Program-made: the position numbers and the translations under genes
Origin: Ficedula albicollis
Taxonomy: Eukaryota > Chordata > Aves > Passeriformes > Muscicapidae
Length of the DNA: 64,000 bases
NCBI RefSeq assembly: GCF_000247815.1
Contig: NC_021678.1
Location: forward strand, 10,066,371-10,130,370
Reading direction: 5' to 3'
Shown: positions 26,341 to 38,575 of the stretch, in pieces
How the letters are laid out: the number at the start of each line of letters is the position of its first letter
Numbering within the stretch: the first letter of the stretch is position 1
Notes under the pieces: model-generated
The model's database searches: none
Told to the model about the DNA's origin: nothing
Seen by the model: the letters and a program-made list of their open reading frames with translations, nothing else

Positions 26341-26515
26341 ACATTTAATGAAATGTCAGATACATTTAATGAAATGCCAGACAATTGTATCAGTCCATAA
26401 GAGAGGTGCATGTCTACAGGCAAGTGATACTCAGTTCAACATTTAATGAAATGTCAGACAATTGTATCAGTCCATAAGAGAAGTGCATGTCTACAGGCAA
26501 GTGATACTCAGTTCA
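26341..26515. repeat. 77-bp tandem duplication preceded by a 21-bp partial copy
   Basis: Full copies lie at 26362-26438 and 26439-26515. A 21-bp partial copy of the unit's start (acatttaatgaaatgtcag) precedes them at 26341-26361. The full copies differ at about two positions. Three starts of the same unit imply two events at one site. Confidence 0.92.
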
Positions 26516-27484
26516 AACTTGCTGGTTTAGCATAATATCCTAACAAAATACTGTGTCAAAATCATTGTTTTGTTCAGATTTTTTGCAAAGTTGATATTTT
26601 AGAACAATTTTTGTACTTGGTTTCATATTTGAGCCATTCAGATAAACTATCAGTCTTCCTATGAATGGAACGCTTAAAAACATTATGCAAAAAAACCCCT
26701 ACCCCATGAACACCAGGCAGCAACCCAGAAAACATTTTTTGAAATCTGTAATGTCGGTTGACTTTTATGTCAACAGCTGACAATAATAACAATTTCAAGT
26801 CAGTCAATATACAAGGAAGGTTTTGGAAAGCACCCCAGGATACCTAAATTTTATTTCTACTACTCAAAATAAATTTCTTTTCCTTTTGAAAAGTTTGGAC
26901 CAAGTATTTTTAACTAGGTAGGTAAATTTAGCAATCAATTTCTCTCACTGCACATGACCTAACTTTCAAATTTTTTAGGATCCAAAACGTGGCTAAAAAA
27001 AAAAAAAAAAAATTTAGGCATGTATTTTCAATGGCTAAGGACCTCATAATGATCCCTTCCTAGGAGCTGCAGACATGACTGAAAACAAAGCACAATTCTG
27101 TACCACCCACTGGGAAATAGCAAACATCCAAGTAGCTCCTTCACACTGGAGGGAAGGTTCCCCAGAACAACAGTGTTTTGAGCTGAAAGTCTTCCAAGCT
27201 TCTTTGGAGCTTATTTAGACTGGTTTAGACCCATTTTACAGGTAAGATTCAACTTCAGCCAGCCAGACTTGCAGATGTGTGTTCCTGACCCCAGCATTCG
27301 CTGCAGGCATCCCTAGCAGGGGTCAGGGGCTGGCAGCAGCCTGGTGTCCCTGCAGGACCTGCCACTGCTCTCCTGGCAGCCTCAGCACGGCTGGCTCTGC
27401 ACCAGGACACCCTCCTGTGGAACAGAGGTGGAATTTTGCATCACATAATTACTGGTTTGTCTCTTCTGCCTTCACTCAGAGCCA
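26516..27484. other. Intronic stretch without recognised features
   Basis: No gene is seen. The region includes an 18-nt A run at 26995-27012 and a modestly GC-richer segment (27270-27440) just before the LTR-like element. Confidence 0.5.
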
Positions 27485-28134
27485 GGATTAAAAAAATCCA
27501 CGGAGGAAATGGATTTTCTCGTGTTCGGGCTTGGTTGTTTATTAAATCTCATCAGAAAGTACAGAGTGTTCAGCAGCACTTCTAGCCACCTGCCAGAAGT
27601 GAGCAAAATGGAGGAACATCCATCTCTTAAAGCTAAACAGTCCAATAGAGAATCAACACCTACGTTATTTATCCTTTTAATTTAATAATTGAATTCCCTT
27701 AGTGTGACACTGACTGATCAACCAGAAACTACCTGAATCCCATGAAGAAGAAGGAAGATGAGCACCCAAAGAGACACCACCCAAAATCCTCCATCTTGTG
27801 CCATAATTTAAAACCTTGTACCATGTGAAAGCACACACTTTAACGACACACCTGTGGATTTTAACTCCATCACTCAAATTTGGAAGCCTTCTCCAAGGCT
27901 TCAGGTCAAAAGCAGTGCTCACCGGGGGGTCAGTGCCAGAAAGCCCAGAAAGCTCGAAATTCCCAGGTTTCTGGGATCCAGCATTCCTGCACACCCATGG
28001 CCACAGAGCATCTGCTGCTTTGGAGCCCTGCAGCACCATCCTGGGCAGGTTCAACACTGCTGCTGAGGGCACAGACGGGGATTTTGACTGCACAGCACCG
28101 GGGTACTCTTTGCAAAACAAAGCATCATGGCACA
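27485..28134 (-). mobile_element. Probable solo LTR of an ERVL-like endogenous retrovirus, minus orientation
   Basis: Read on the minus strand, the segment begins TGTGCCATGATG and contains 'gaacctgcccaggatggtgc', 'tgctgcagggctccaaagc', 'actgaccccccggtgagc' and 'gacctgaagccttgg'. Near its end is an AATAAA signal ('gagatttaataaacaacc') followed by about 45 bases to 'ggatttttttaatcc'. This order (GC-richer U3, polyadenylation signal, short R-U5) is typical of an LTR, and the wording resembles songbird ERVL LTRs as I remember them. The start has TG, but a clean CA end and target-site duplication are not visible. The open frames on both strands here (27677-28120 minus, 27816-28145 plus) are incidental to the LTR. 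No gag or pol sequence adjoins it. Confidence 0.5.
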
Positions 28135-30801
28135 GGTTAAATTAGGAACCGTGAGGTACGAAGTACCATGAAATCCAGACATAATCTGTAGCCTTAAATG
28201 CCCCTTTAGGAACATGAGACAGTCACTGTGATAATTCTATACCTCTTATATACATATATATATATTCACAAGAGGACTCTCACTGACTTAATTCTGAACC
28301 CTCATCTGAAGGCTTCTTCACATGAATAATATCCAAATAAATGCATAAGTCTATAAATAAATTCAGCAGAAAATGTAACTAAGACATTGCATTAGTCAAA
28401 TAACTTCATTAGGATCTAAGATTTGCTGCTCATGTCCCTTAACTCAACTGAAGTTACATATAAATCAGCTAGGGAAGTAGCATTAAGGAAAAGCTGGTCT
28501 CTCTTTTGTCTCATATAAATCAGCTAGAGAAGTAGCATTAAGGAAAAGCTGGTCTCTCTTTTGTCTTAAAAAGCTTTCTATACAAAAGCAAATTTATAAA
28601 AGAAGAGTCATGGCTTCCCGATTTGCACTACCAAAAGCAAAAATAAATAAACCAAGAAATTGCTGAAGAGTTACGTAGAAAGAAAAATTTAGACTGTACA
28701 TTCACTCAAAAAAAGGACATATATTTGGTAATACTTCAATAGAGGCTTAGGAAGAAGACAAGATAGAAGGCTGGTTAAAAAAACTACAAACCCATTTTCA
28801 AAGGAATTATTAAATTCTTTCCCAGAGTCTTCCCACTTGTAAAATCAAAAACCATTTTGATTTACTTCTATTTACTACTTAGTTTTAAGCCAGTCTGTCC
28901 CCAGATTTTACTACTTAACTGGGCTACTCAAAATATATTTGATCCCTGCAAAATTTGCCTGTTTGTGAAATACTCATCTACACATTTCACAGCCTGCTTC
29001 TCCTCCACAGGACCTGCACCTCCCCACTCAGCATCTCCCTGGATCAGAAGCATTCACTCCACAATTTCACATTTGTTGTGCTGCTCAGTGTGCCTGGCTT
29101 TCCCTCCACGCCTTCATGGAGATAAACTTGCAGGCACTGTCCTTTCCTGCTGAGAGCTGGTTAAAATAGACCTTTTCTTGTCTCCTGTTACAAAAGCCTG
29201 GCCTCAGTGATCCACACACACTGACACCACTCCTCAGCTCTGCTTGTTTGGGAACACAGCCAAACAGCTGAAGAGGCAGAAAGAAAAACCCACAAACCAT
29301 CAGCGCGTGCAAGACTCAGCAGCTATTTATTGCTCAGCAGCACAGGTCTTTCTAACACCAGGGCAATCCTCCTGCACACAGGTCTTCACTCAAGCACTGA
29401 TGCAGAGCCTGCCTCTTTCTTTCAGGGGATTTTCTAAACCCTGCAGAAAAGTTCCCTGAGTTAGCAGAGCCATTGCCTCTGCAGCTCCTGTGCTCATTTC
29501 CCAGCACTCTCAGAACAATGCACAAGGATGCAACAGCAGGAGCCTCGTGAGAAAGGTCACATGCAAATGATCAACAGGGAATAACAACATAATGATAGGG
29601 GTCAAAAAAACAATGGTCAAATTAATTCCTTTGACTTAGCTTCTCCACATAACCTATGGACAGGACAGGAATTTGATGGTTTATAAAAGTAGTCAGAATC
29701 ACACTGAACATATATGCAATCTGTGAAACTAAACTGACAGCTTTCTGAGCAAAACAGAACTGCAGCTAATGCCCTAAAAATGCAGTTGTGAGTGACTTTT
29801 GAAACCAAATCGTTAATGTTGGGAAATCCATACTCCTGCCTAAATAGGGACAGCTTTGAACTTCAACAGGTTGCTCAGGAATTTGCTTGAGCACATCTCA
29901 AACTTTTAGTGAGATTCCACAACCTCCTTTATTGCACAATCTGTTCAATGCTTAGTTACCTTCAGAGTAAAGGTATTTGCCTTCTATATCATAGCCTCTC
30001 TGTTAACATTTCTGACCAGCATATCTTGTTCTGCTGTGCACGTCTGCCAGAGGTTAGTCCATCACACAGAGAACTCATCTGTCCTCACTGATTCTCATCA
30101 GATTTCTGTTGGCCCATTCCTTCAGCCAGACTAGGTCCCAGTGAAGAGCAAAGGACACAGATAGCAGAGTAAGTACGATATAGAGAAGAATCTATACAAC
30201 TTCTGAACACTTTGGGGCAGTTTTTTTTGCAACTTCCCAAAAGTTGCAGTAAGTTTTTTTCCCTTACCTCATCACAGCAATAATCTCTGGATAGAGCATC
30301 TAAAATAAGCATGTATGTGTGTGGCACAGCTACTCTGTTGCTAGTTAACTGAATTTAAAAAACAAAAACCAACAAAATAACATAAAAAAACCACAACCAA
30401 AAAAACACCGAAAAAACTGCACTCAAAATTTAGGGCAGAATTTGCATTCCAGAAAATATACAATGAAAACTTAGAAACACTTTTTAATAGATATATTTTG
30501 ACAATTAAAGGGATACTCTCTTTCACTTATTTTCTAATCTATTCTCTTCAGCTGAGGTCCTAATTAATTAATTTTAGGAATTAAAAAATCCATTAGCAAA
30601 CTACTTCTTCAAACTCCTACGTGAAAAAAATTCACGTCCAAATATGTTTTTAAATACTCCTTGAAGTATATTTTTCAGATGCTAGTGTGTATAAATGCTT
30701 ACCTATATTTTCACTTTTATCCTATGTTGAGACTATTACATTATTTACTTTTTTATTATTGTACTTTTTATTTTATTATTTTACTTTTGTACTATTTATG
30801 G
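28135..30801. other. Intronic stretch with one small duplication
   Basis: No gene is supported. The region holds a short AT-alternating tract (about 28246-28265) and the 55-bp duplication at 28457-28566. Open frames at 28857-29153, 29085-29312 and 30085-30327 show no recognised domain. Confidence 0.5.
28457..28566. repeat. 55-bp tandem duplication
   Basis: Copies at 28457-28511 and 28512-28566 differ at one position (agctagggaag versus agctagagaag). Confidence 0.95.
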
Positions 30802-31699
30802 AGTATACAAATGAAACTGCTTGGAAGTGGGGAAAAAAAAACAAGGCTGGAGATGAGCAGTGAGTAGTGTGTGGTAAACAGCTTGAAAAAGCAGCAGTAT
30901 GACTGTACTTTTCAAAGACCTACAGGTATTCTTTGAGCTGTTCTGTGTTTACCTAGAAAGAACTCATCCAAACCCAGAAAAATCTTCACCTCTCAAGTCG
31001 CAGAGAGACCTAAAAGTACCATTTCATTTGCTTTTCATCCAAGTTCCTGACATGAGAATTACAAGTAGGAGGAAAACTTTTCATTTTCGTAGGAAACTAA
31101 CGCTGCCCTCAGATGTACCAAAAATATGCCACGCTGTGCTGTTCTTGCCAAACTGATTTTGCAATCAGCAGGATGAATCCTGAACACCAGAGATCGTCAC
31201 ATGCAGCTCAAGGTGCAGGTTTGTCAGCTTGAAAAAGCAGCAGTCTGACTGTACTTTTCAAAGACCTACAGGTATTCAGTATACAAATGAAACTGCTTGG
31301 AAGTGGGGAAAAAAAAACAAGGCTGGAGATGAGCAGTGAGTAGTGTGTGGTAAACAGCTTGAAAAAGCAGCAGTATGACTGTACTTTTCAAAGACCTACA
31401 GGTATTCTTTGAGCTGTTCTGTGTTTACCTAGAAAGAACTCATCCAAACCCAGAAAAATCTTCACCTCTCAAGTCGCAGAGAGACGTAAAAGTACCATTT
31501 CATTTGCTTTTCATCCAAGTTCCTGACATGAGAATTACAAGTAGGAGGAAAACTTTTCATTTTCGTAGGAAACTAACGCTGCCCTCAGATGTACCAAAAA
31601 TATGCCACGCTGTGCTGTTCTTGCCAAACTGATTTTGCAATCAGCAGGATGAATCCTGAACACCAGAGATCGTCACATGCAGCTCAAGGTGCAGGTTTG
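30802..31699. repeat. 422-bp near-identical duplication with a 53-bp partial third copy between
   Basis: Copies at 30802-31223 and 31278-31699 (spacing 476 bp) show only one obvious difference (gacctaaaag versus gacgtaaaag). Between them, 31225-31277 repeats an internal 53-bp part of the unit (30879-30931) with one substitution. The same 85-residue open frame therefore appears twice (30899-31156 and 31375-31632). It matches no family I know and is best regarded as a passenger of the duplication. Confidence 0.95.
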
Positions 31700-33450
31700 G
31701 CTAACGTGGCACAGTGACCAGCAAACCCAGAAGAACTCCTGGCAGGAGTGAGTTACCTGCAGGTTCTGTCCAGCTGCAGCCAGGACTTGTGGAGACCCCA
31801 TCCCTACAGACAGCTACTCACAAGTGTCTGCCTGAATAACACAAAATAATTATTTCTTCCTCATTTTGGCCTCCTGCCATACCAGTCTATATACACAGGG
31901 ATATTAAAAAAAAAAATTTCAAACAAGCTTCAAGTCAATGGAAATTCTGTACACAAAATTTTGTGGTTTTCTTCTTAGCAATACAAAATTAACAGATCAG
32001 ATGTAATTTCCTTCTCAGCTGCAACACTATACTTGTTTTTAATACATTCAGAAAACATTAAACTTGTTAATGTTTTTTTTTGTATTTAACAGTCCTTACT
32101 CCATTTAGTTTTTTTCTAATGTATTTCCCTGTATTTGCTTCTTCCAGTTTTACAATGCATGGGCACTTCTCCTCTGAACATTTAATAACAGCATAAATTC
32201 ACATGCAGTAAGAAAACACCTATTTTATAAAAAACTACATATGGCCTACTTAAAGAAACAACGATTTATTACTCAGTAGTATAACTGGAGATATTTCAGA
32301 GGATATTTATTGTCATGCATTTGCTGTGAGTGCTCTTGTAGCTCTGCAGCAGCAGAGCCTGCATGATGGCAGTGGCTTGCTGAGTCCTGTTGGGAGGACT
32401 CACTGAGCTCCCTGGAACGGCTTTCCCTTTCTCCCTTCACACACACTGAACTTTCAGCAAAAGGCATGATGTAATAAGAACAAAGCACTCTGGAGAACAT
32501 CAGAGGAGGATCTCTGAGACAGAGATGGCAGATAGCCATGCTGCAACCAGAATGTCTTTAAGGAAAAATGAACAAAGCGAGGCTGTAGTAAAAAAGGAAG
32601 AGACACTCCTATCCTTCAGTAGTTGATCTTTAATTATTAGACACAGTCGTTTACTGCTGGATGAGTTTACAGGCTTGTACTGTGTTGTTAGCTCTGCTGT
32701 AACTCCTAGAGAAGTAACCTCTAGGACAGTAAAGCAACCTCTTCAAAAAGTGCAGCCCCTGCTGTCTACACACATGTACGCTTACAACTTCTTCTTCAAC
32801 AAGAAGTGGGACGCAGAGACAGCTGCCCCCACTGTCAACCAAGAAGATACTGAATAACTGTTCTGAAATCATAACAGTAGTTAAAATATCTGTTGCTGAG
32901 CCTTTTGAAGTTATGCCACCTTCTTAAATAATCCCCCATCTCTGCCTGTCTTCCAGCAAACCCCAGCAATGCAAGCTGGAGCAGCAGACAGGGCTCCACT
33001 CATTACTGAGTGTTTCAATTTCTACCAGTGACCATAACCACCCAACATACAAATCCCGAATCACACAGCAAAGAAATAGCAAGAATCAGAGCCATATGCT
33101 GACACCCTTAAATTCTAAAAATATCACAATAATGCATTCTAATCTTTGTTATAGTCCCACTACAGCAGTTCTATTGCTTTCATTTTGTTATTTTGGTACA
33201 TCTATGAATCAAGTAGTTCCTTTATTCACACTCTCCTTCGCTGAATAATAAAGGAAGAGCAGTTTTGTGTCTTGCCCAAGGTCCTGAAGGCAGTTTCTGA
33301 ACAGACCTGTGGCTCTGTCCAAATGCCTTTTTTCCTTTCATTTCTGAATATTTCATCCTTACAATAAGGCAATCACTACATATAATAACTACTACTCAAA
33401 ACAGGCTATGGCAGGCACTAAAGTTAATTGTGAGAAGAGGACAGGAAAAG
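31700..33450. other. Intronic stretch without recognised genes
   Basis: A plus-strand open frame at 32675-32857 and opposing minus frames (32273-32539, 32651-32872) were read and show no known domain. No splice context or repeat family is recognised. Confidence 0.5.
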
Positions 33451-33619
33451 TGTAATCATACAATTTATGAACATGCCAAGCAGCACACTGATGTATTTCA
33501 CTTAGTAACACCCAGAGAAATAATAATGTAATCATACAATTTAGGAACATGTCAAGCAGCACACTGATCTATTTCACTTAGTAACACCCAGAGAAATAAT
33601 ATATGTATATATATATATA
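33451..33619. repeat. 76-bp tandem duplication ending in an AT dinucleotide tract
   Basis: Copies at 33451-33526 and 33527-33602 differ at about four or five positions. A short alternating AT tract (about 33600-33619) follows immediately, which might have helped slippage. Confidence 0.92.
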
Positions 33620-34167
33620 GCTCTGAAACATCTGCTTAGGAAAGTCAGTGCCTCCTGTGAACCCCATCTGGCTGCTGTGGAGATGATCATACTGCAATAT
33701 GGTGGTCGCTACCATTAAAGGAGCTATTAAGAAACATGCATCAGCCTTCCTGCTTTCATGATGAGAACATTCATAAGTCTCCTGTGATACTCTTCTGGCA
33801 TCTTTCTAATCTGACATGTCTAAAAGGGCTGAAGAGTTCCCTGTTCACCCACCAAAATTTACACCACAAGAACTATAGCTGGCAGTCAAGACAGGACCTC
33901 TGTTTAAGGAAGGCATTTATACACATAATATAAGCAATGAGGATAAAGTTCTGGGGGAATAGATTGCACACAGGTTACTGAACACTCCTGTAACACAGAG
34001 TAGCAGCTGAGCTGTTTGCCTTACAGCTGGTGTGCATGCCAATCCCTGCAAGCATCACAGGTAAAATTTACAATAGGTCAATTTAATTGGTAAAATCATT
34101 GTCCCACCCCTCCCATGATTCTAACTCTCAAAACTTCTCAATGCCACAGTTTTCAGAAAAAATACAT

Positions 34168-34385
34168 CTTGTGTATGTATTTCATGTTTCCTTCATTAAA
34201 TTCCATCTCTTTTTGTTCCATTCTAACATGTATCCATCATGCAGGGTGGGACATGTATAATTCTGCACACTTTTGCAGCTTGTGTATGTATTTCATGTTT
34301 CCTTCATGAAATTCCATCTCTTTTTGTTCCATTCTAACATATATCCATCATGCAGGGTGGGATATGTATAATTCTGCACACTTTT
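34168..34385. repeat. 107-bp tandem duplication
   Basis: Copies at 34168-34274 and 34279-34385 share 'cttgtgtatgtatttcatg' and 'catgcagggtggga', with about three substitutions. Four unmatched bases (gcag) separate them. Confidence 0.92.
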
Positions 34386-34439
34386 CATTATGTTGAGAAG
34401 AACTAATGACTGCTGTCTACCTGAGCATCTCCACAGCTT

Positions 34440-35352
34440 TCCATACAGAGTCCCATAGCCCCATCCTAGAGAAACTGAGGTGTTATGGTCTGGACAAGTG
34501 GTCCTTGTGGTGGGTGGGGAACTGACCAACTGTGCCCAGGGTGTGGTGGGAAATCACTCCTCCTCAAAGCAGGGTGCCCAGGGACTGACATTCAGACCAA
34601 CACTGCTTATGTTTTCATCATCCATGATCTGGATGATGGGATCAAATGAACCCTGATAAATGAGTTTGTCCATGATGCCAAACTGAAGGGGAAGCAGACA
34701 TTTGGAAGGGAAAGTCAGCCTGCAGGAACAGACCTGGATAGGCTGAAAGAACGGGCTAACAAAACCTTTAAGAAGCCATCACCCCATTCCTCTCAGCCAT
34801 TGCCAGGCCACACCTGCAGTACTGTGTTCAGTTTGGTTCCTTCTATCCAAAAAAGATGTGAGCAAGCTGGAGAGGGTCCAAAGAACAGCCACAATGATGC
34901 ACAAAGGAAAAAAGATGTGAGCAAGCTGGAGAGGGTCCAAAGAACAGCCACAAAGATGAACAAAGGAAGCTGCCACATGGAGAAATGTTGGGAAAACTGA
35001 GGTGGGCAGCCTTGAGAAAAGAAGGCTTAGGGTTGACCTTATCACTATGTTCCAGTGTTTAAAGGATGGCTACAAAGAAGATGGAAACTTCTTGCTTACA
35101 AAGAATCATGGGGAAAAGGTGAGGAGCATGGGGTGCAAGTTTATCCTGGGGAGATTCCAAAAGAACATTTTTCACAATAAGAACAATCACCCATTGGAAT
35201 AATCTCCTGAATGAAGTGGTAGATTCTCCAGCATGGGACACTTTCAAGATTTGGCTGGACAGAGTTCTGGTCCATCTTGTCTATGCTTATCCTGCTTTTG
35301 TCAAAAAACTTTGGGCCAGATGACCCTTCTAACCTGGTGTTCTATAATTAAA
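34440..35352 (+). mobile_element. CR1 LINE 3' region, plus orientation, longer diverged copy
   Basis: About 900 bp of CR1. It retains the end of the reverse-transcriptase region ('gtcccatagccccatcctag', 'ggtctggacaagtggtcc', 'gggtggggaactg') and the downstream 'catccatgatctggatga', 'tgagcaagctggagagggtc', 'cagccttgagaaaagaaggct', 'gggttgaccttatcac' and 'ccagatgacccttctaacct'. It is much more diverged than the copy at 3705, with many indels, and nothing intact is encoded. It contains the 59-bp duplication at 34849-34966. The 5' edge is approximate. Confidence 0.88.
34849..34966. repeat. 59-bp tandem duplication inside CR1
   Basis: Copies at 34849-34907 and 34908-34966 contain 'gatgtgagcaagctggagag' and differ at about three positions. 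This lies within the CR1 element, so it arose after insertion. Confidence 0.93.
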
Positions 35353-35927
35353 GGAAAGCAAATATTTCTGCTAAGTACTGGTTTTCACTGGGAACACGAG
35401 TCCCTGTCTGTTCCAAATTCTCAAATTCATTCAAATCCAAAGTTTCTCTGATGACCTGAAATGCCTCAATGGGAGACATCAATTAATAATTTTGAGTTTT
35501 TAACATCAATGGTTCAATGACAGGTATTTAATGTGCAGTGAACACACTTCTATGCCATTGGGCTGTGTGTAATAATTGCATACAAAGATTTCATACTTCT
35601 TCTCCCAACTTCTTCTTCCTGACAAACTGGTTTTAATGCAGAGCCTGAAGGTGCCAAATTTAATTTTATTTCCTAAAGTACCCAGAAATACATTGCATAT
35701 TACCTCTCTCTTTTTCAAGGAAGACAAGATCTGCCTTGGTTTGCTTCAGATGCTTCCACTGGCTTGTAATCAATATAAACGACCACATCACTAATTCATT
35801 AGAACTTCAGTTCTGGGACAAGGCATCCATGTTTCCAGATGCTGGAAGTGTGTTATCAGAAGATCTAGGAAGTTTTTTCCTCAACCTGCTCTGACCTTGG
35901 CAAAGGAAGGACTGGTGACATGCACTC
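35353..35927. other. Intronic stretch without recognised features
   Basis: AT-rich sequence between the CR1 element and the next duplication. Short open frames on both strands (35506-35727 minus, 35576-35794 plus) overlap each other and carry no domain. Confidence 0.5.
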
Positions 35928-36309
35928 CCCACACGCACTTTGTTGCTGCCCATTCCAAGCTACTGACCTCTACCACACATTTGGTGAGATCACCATATGC
36001 CAATCTTTCTACACATCTCAAGTACACAAGATGCAAGGGGGTTAATCAACATTAAATATACGATATTAAGCAACAGAATGCATGTCAGAATCCATATAAA
36101 TACTTAATCTGAAGAATTCCCACACACACTTTGTTGCTGCCCATTCCAACCTACTGACCTCTACCACACATTTGGTGAGATCACCATATGCCAATCTTTC
36201 TACACATCTCAAGTACACAAGATGCAAGGGGGTTAATCAACATTAAATATACGATATTAAGCAACAGAATGCATGTCAGAATCCATATAAATACTTAATC
36301 TGAAGAATT
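35928..36309. repeat. 191-bp tandem duplication
   Basis: Copies at 35928-36118 and 36119-36309 are identical except for about two substitutions near the start (cacacgcactt versus cacacacactt; ccaagct versus ccaacct). Confidence 0.95.
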
Positions 36310-38308
36310 ACTTAGAACATTTCTGCGGTAGTAAATAATTAATCCTCTCTGATCAATACAGAAATGACAGTAATTAGAGAAAATAAGACAGCACTGAAAC
36401 CATTAAGACATTTTTTGAAGCTGGGATGTTTTTGATGCAGCTATGTTCTTTGTTTACTGTAAAGCTATTCCAACAGGGACAGAAAACCTCATATTTTGGA
36501 GTATTAAAACAGTCCAATGATTATCTTAAGCAACACTTCCAGAACTTGTACAAATTGAAAAAAAAATTGCGGCAAATTTCCCATAATTTATGCAGCCCCT
36601 TAATCCCAGGGTAGCATTTTCCATTACTATAGATCACAGTTTAAATATTTGTGCTTTTGCCTATGTGACACAAAATGCATATTTTTTCTTTTTATTCCTC
36701 AGAACTGTACAGCAATCCCTTTAGCTGGGGCCTCACTGATTATAATTTCTACTTGCAACAAGTAAGATGCACATAAGCAAACTACTTCAGCCCAAATGAA
36801 AACAAAACCCAAAAATGTTACCATTGAAATGGCATTTATCAGCTGTCAGACTGATGTGTAAAACTGAGTTAGCGTTTGAAACACCAGTCTGTGCAAATAA
36901 AGAAGTGTTCTGATCCCCTCACCATGGTTTTCTCTGTAAATACCAATTTACATGCTGAAACTATGCAGCAACAAAAGATGCAGTTAAGCTTTTCTCCTAA
37001 AGTTTGCATAAACATGCCAGCAAACTAAACACAAATGCTAAGTCTGTTTTTACAAGTACAACCTTTAAAAACAAAATAAGTCCTTTAAATTTTTCCTGAA
37101 CATATTTCTGCATGTAAAGAATTATTTCATTTTAGTCCAGTGGAGTTTAAGAGCTTTCAAATTGCAGTTGAGTTACAGCATATACAAAGAGAAAGAGAAC
37201 TTAAGACATTAAGCTGTGTAAGCAACAGCACAGTACAAGAGTCACTGTACAGAGAAATCAACATAAGAGTATTAAAAGGTAAAGCATTTTTTTAAAATCT
37301 GAGAAAATTTTAGTCCATTTTGAGATCTCACCCTTGTGGTCCCATTGTGTGAGTTTCAGTTCTCTAGCTACAAAGTGAAGTGTTTATAATCCCACAAAAA
37401 ATATTAATCTGGACTTAAGAGTCCTCTGTTGTACAAGCAAACAAAAGGCAGCATGTTGTGCATATCCCACATACCAGTATTACATTTATGTTTGAAATTT
37501 AGGAGCTAGTCCAGCAATATCCTGATATCTGACGATACTGAGACAGCCAATGATTAAACAAATTTTTAAGAGAGAAAACCAGCAAAACCCAAGCCTCATT
37601 CAAATTTAATGCACATCATAGAATAAATTTAGAGGGAATAAACCAATAAGCATATTATATAGTGTTATTAAAAAAGAAAGGTTTATTCTAGTTAATTGCT
37701 GTATGTTAGCAGAAGTCATACATGATTTTTACAGGATAGTCTTTGGGATTGCCTGTATCAACAGCCAAAAAATTGTTCTGAAGCAGTCAAGTATCTGAAT
37801 TTGAAGTGAACTGCTCTGTTACAGTTAGGTACTCCAATACCATGATGCAATCTACATATTTTTCGAAGTAGAAAATAAATACAAGATGATAATCAACTAC
37901 AAATCAACTTGAACCAAAGATTGCACTTCTCTTTGTGTGGAGCACCATAAGAAGAGACCATGAAAATGCATGTTTCAACTACCACTACTGTATTTGCCAT
38001 CACAGCTCTTATGGAGGTGTAATATTAACACAGTGCAAAGAGCAATGAAAATATTTGCAGAGTAACCAGCGCCAGGGATGTCAATGATAAAGTAAAGAAT
38101 TTCAACACAGACCGTTCTGAAAAATATGAGTAAACAGACAAGTAGGAAGACTGGTTTAAATAGTAATGGAGAGAAAAGGGGCAGATAACATGCATGTCTG
38201 AATTGCAGCTCTCTGCAGGTACAGGGCTTCCTTCAGCAAATCTCCAAGACCAGGATCCTATTGGTTTGCTAGCACAACATGTGATATTCAATTCATCCAG
38301 AAACACCC
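36310..38308. other. Intronic stretch without recognised features
   Basis: AT-rich intron sequence. A 93-residue minus-strand open frame at 38025-38306 has no recognised domain. No repeats or mobile elements were recognised. Confidence 0.5.
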
Positions 38309-38467
38309 GAGATAAACAGCATGGTCGAAAGGCTGCAACACAAAAATGAGACGTTTCCTATGGAAGTATTATCCTCAGTCAGACATCTGAGATAAACAGC
38401 ATGGTGGAAAGGCTGCAACACAAAAATGAGACGTCTCCTATGGAAGTATTATCCTCAGTCAGACATC
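38309..38467. repeat. 80-bp tandem duplication
   Basis: Copies at 38309-38388 and 38389-38467 share 'gagataaacagcatggt' and 'atcctcagtcagacatc', with about two substitutions. It lies about 110 bp before the LTR at 38576. Confidence 0.93.
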
Positions 38468-38575
38468 AACACACCATCCAGAAGATTTCATAATGGAAAT
38501 CTCCCTCCAAAAAATCCCCTCCCACCTTACTCCCCTGCACAAATACAATGCTTATACTCTCCTGAAATATTGCAG

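Noticed and set aside
30899..31632. The same 85-residue open frame occurring twice, suggesting a duplicated gene
   Set aside because: The whole 422-bp region is duplicated, including non-coding flanks, and the frame matches no known family.
32675..32857. Plus-strand frame that reads like part of a real protein
   Set aside because: I could not match it to any family, there are no splice sites, and opposing frames overlap it.
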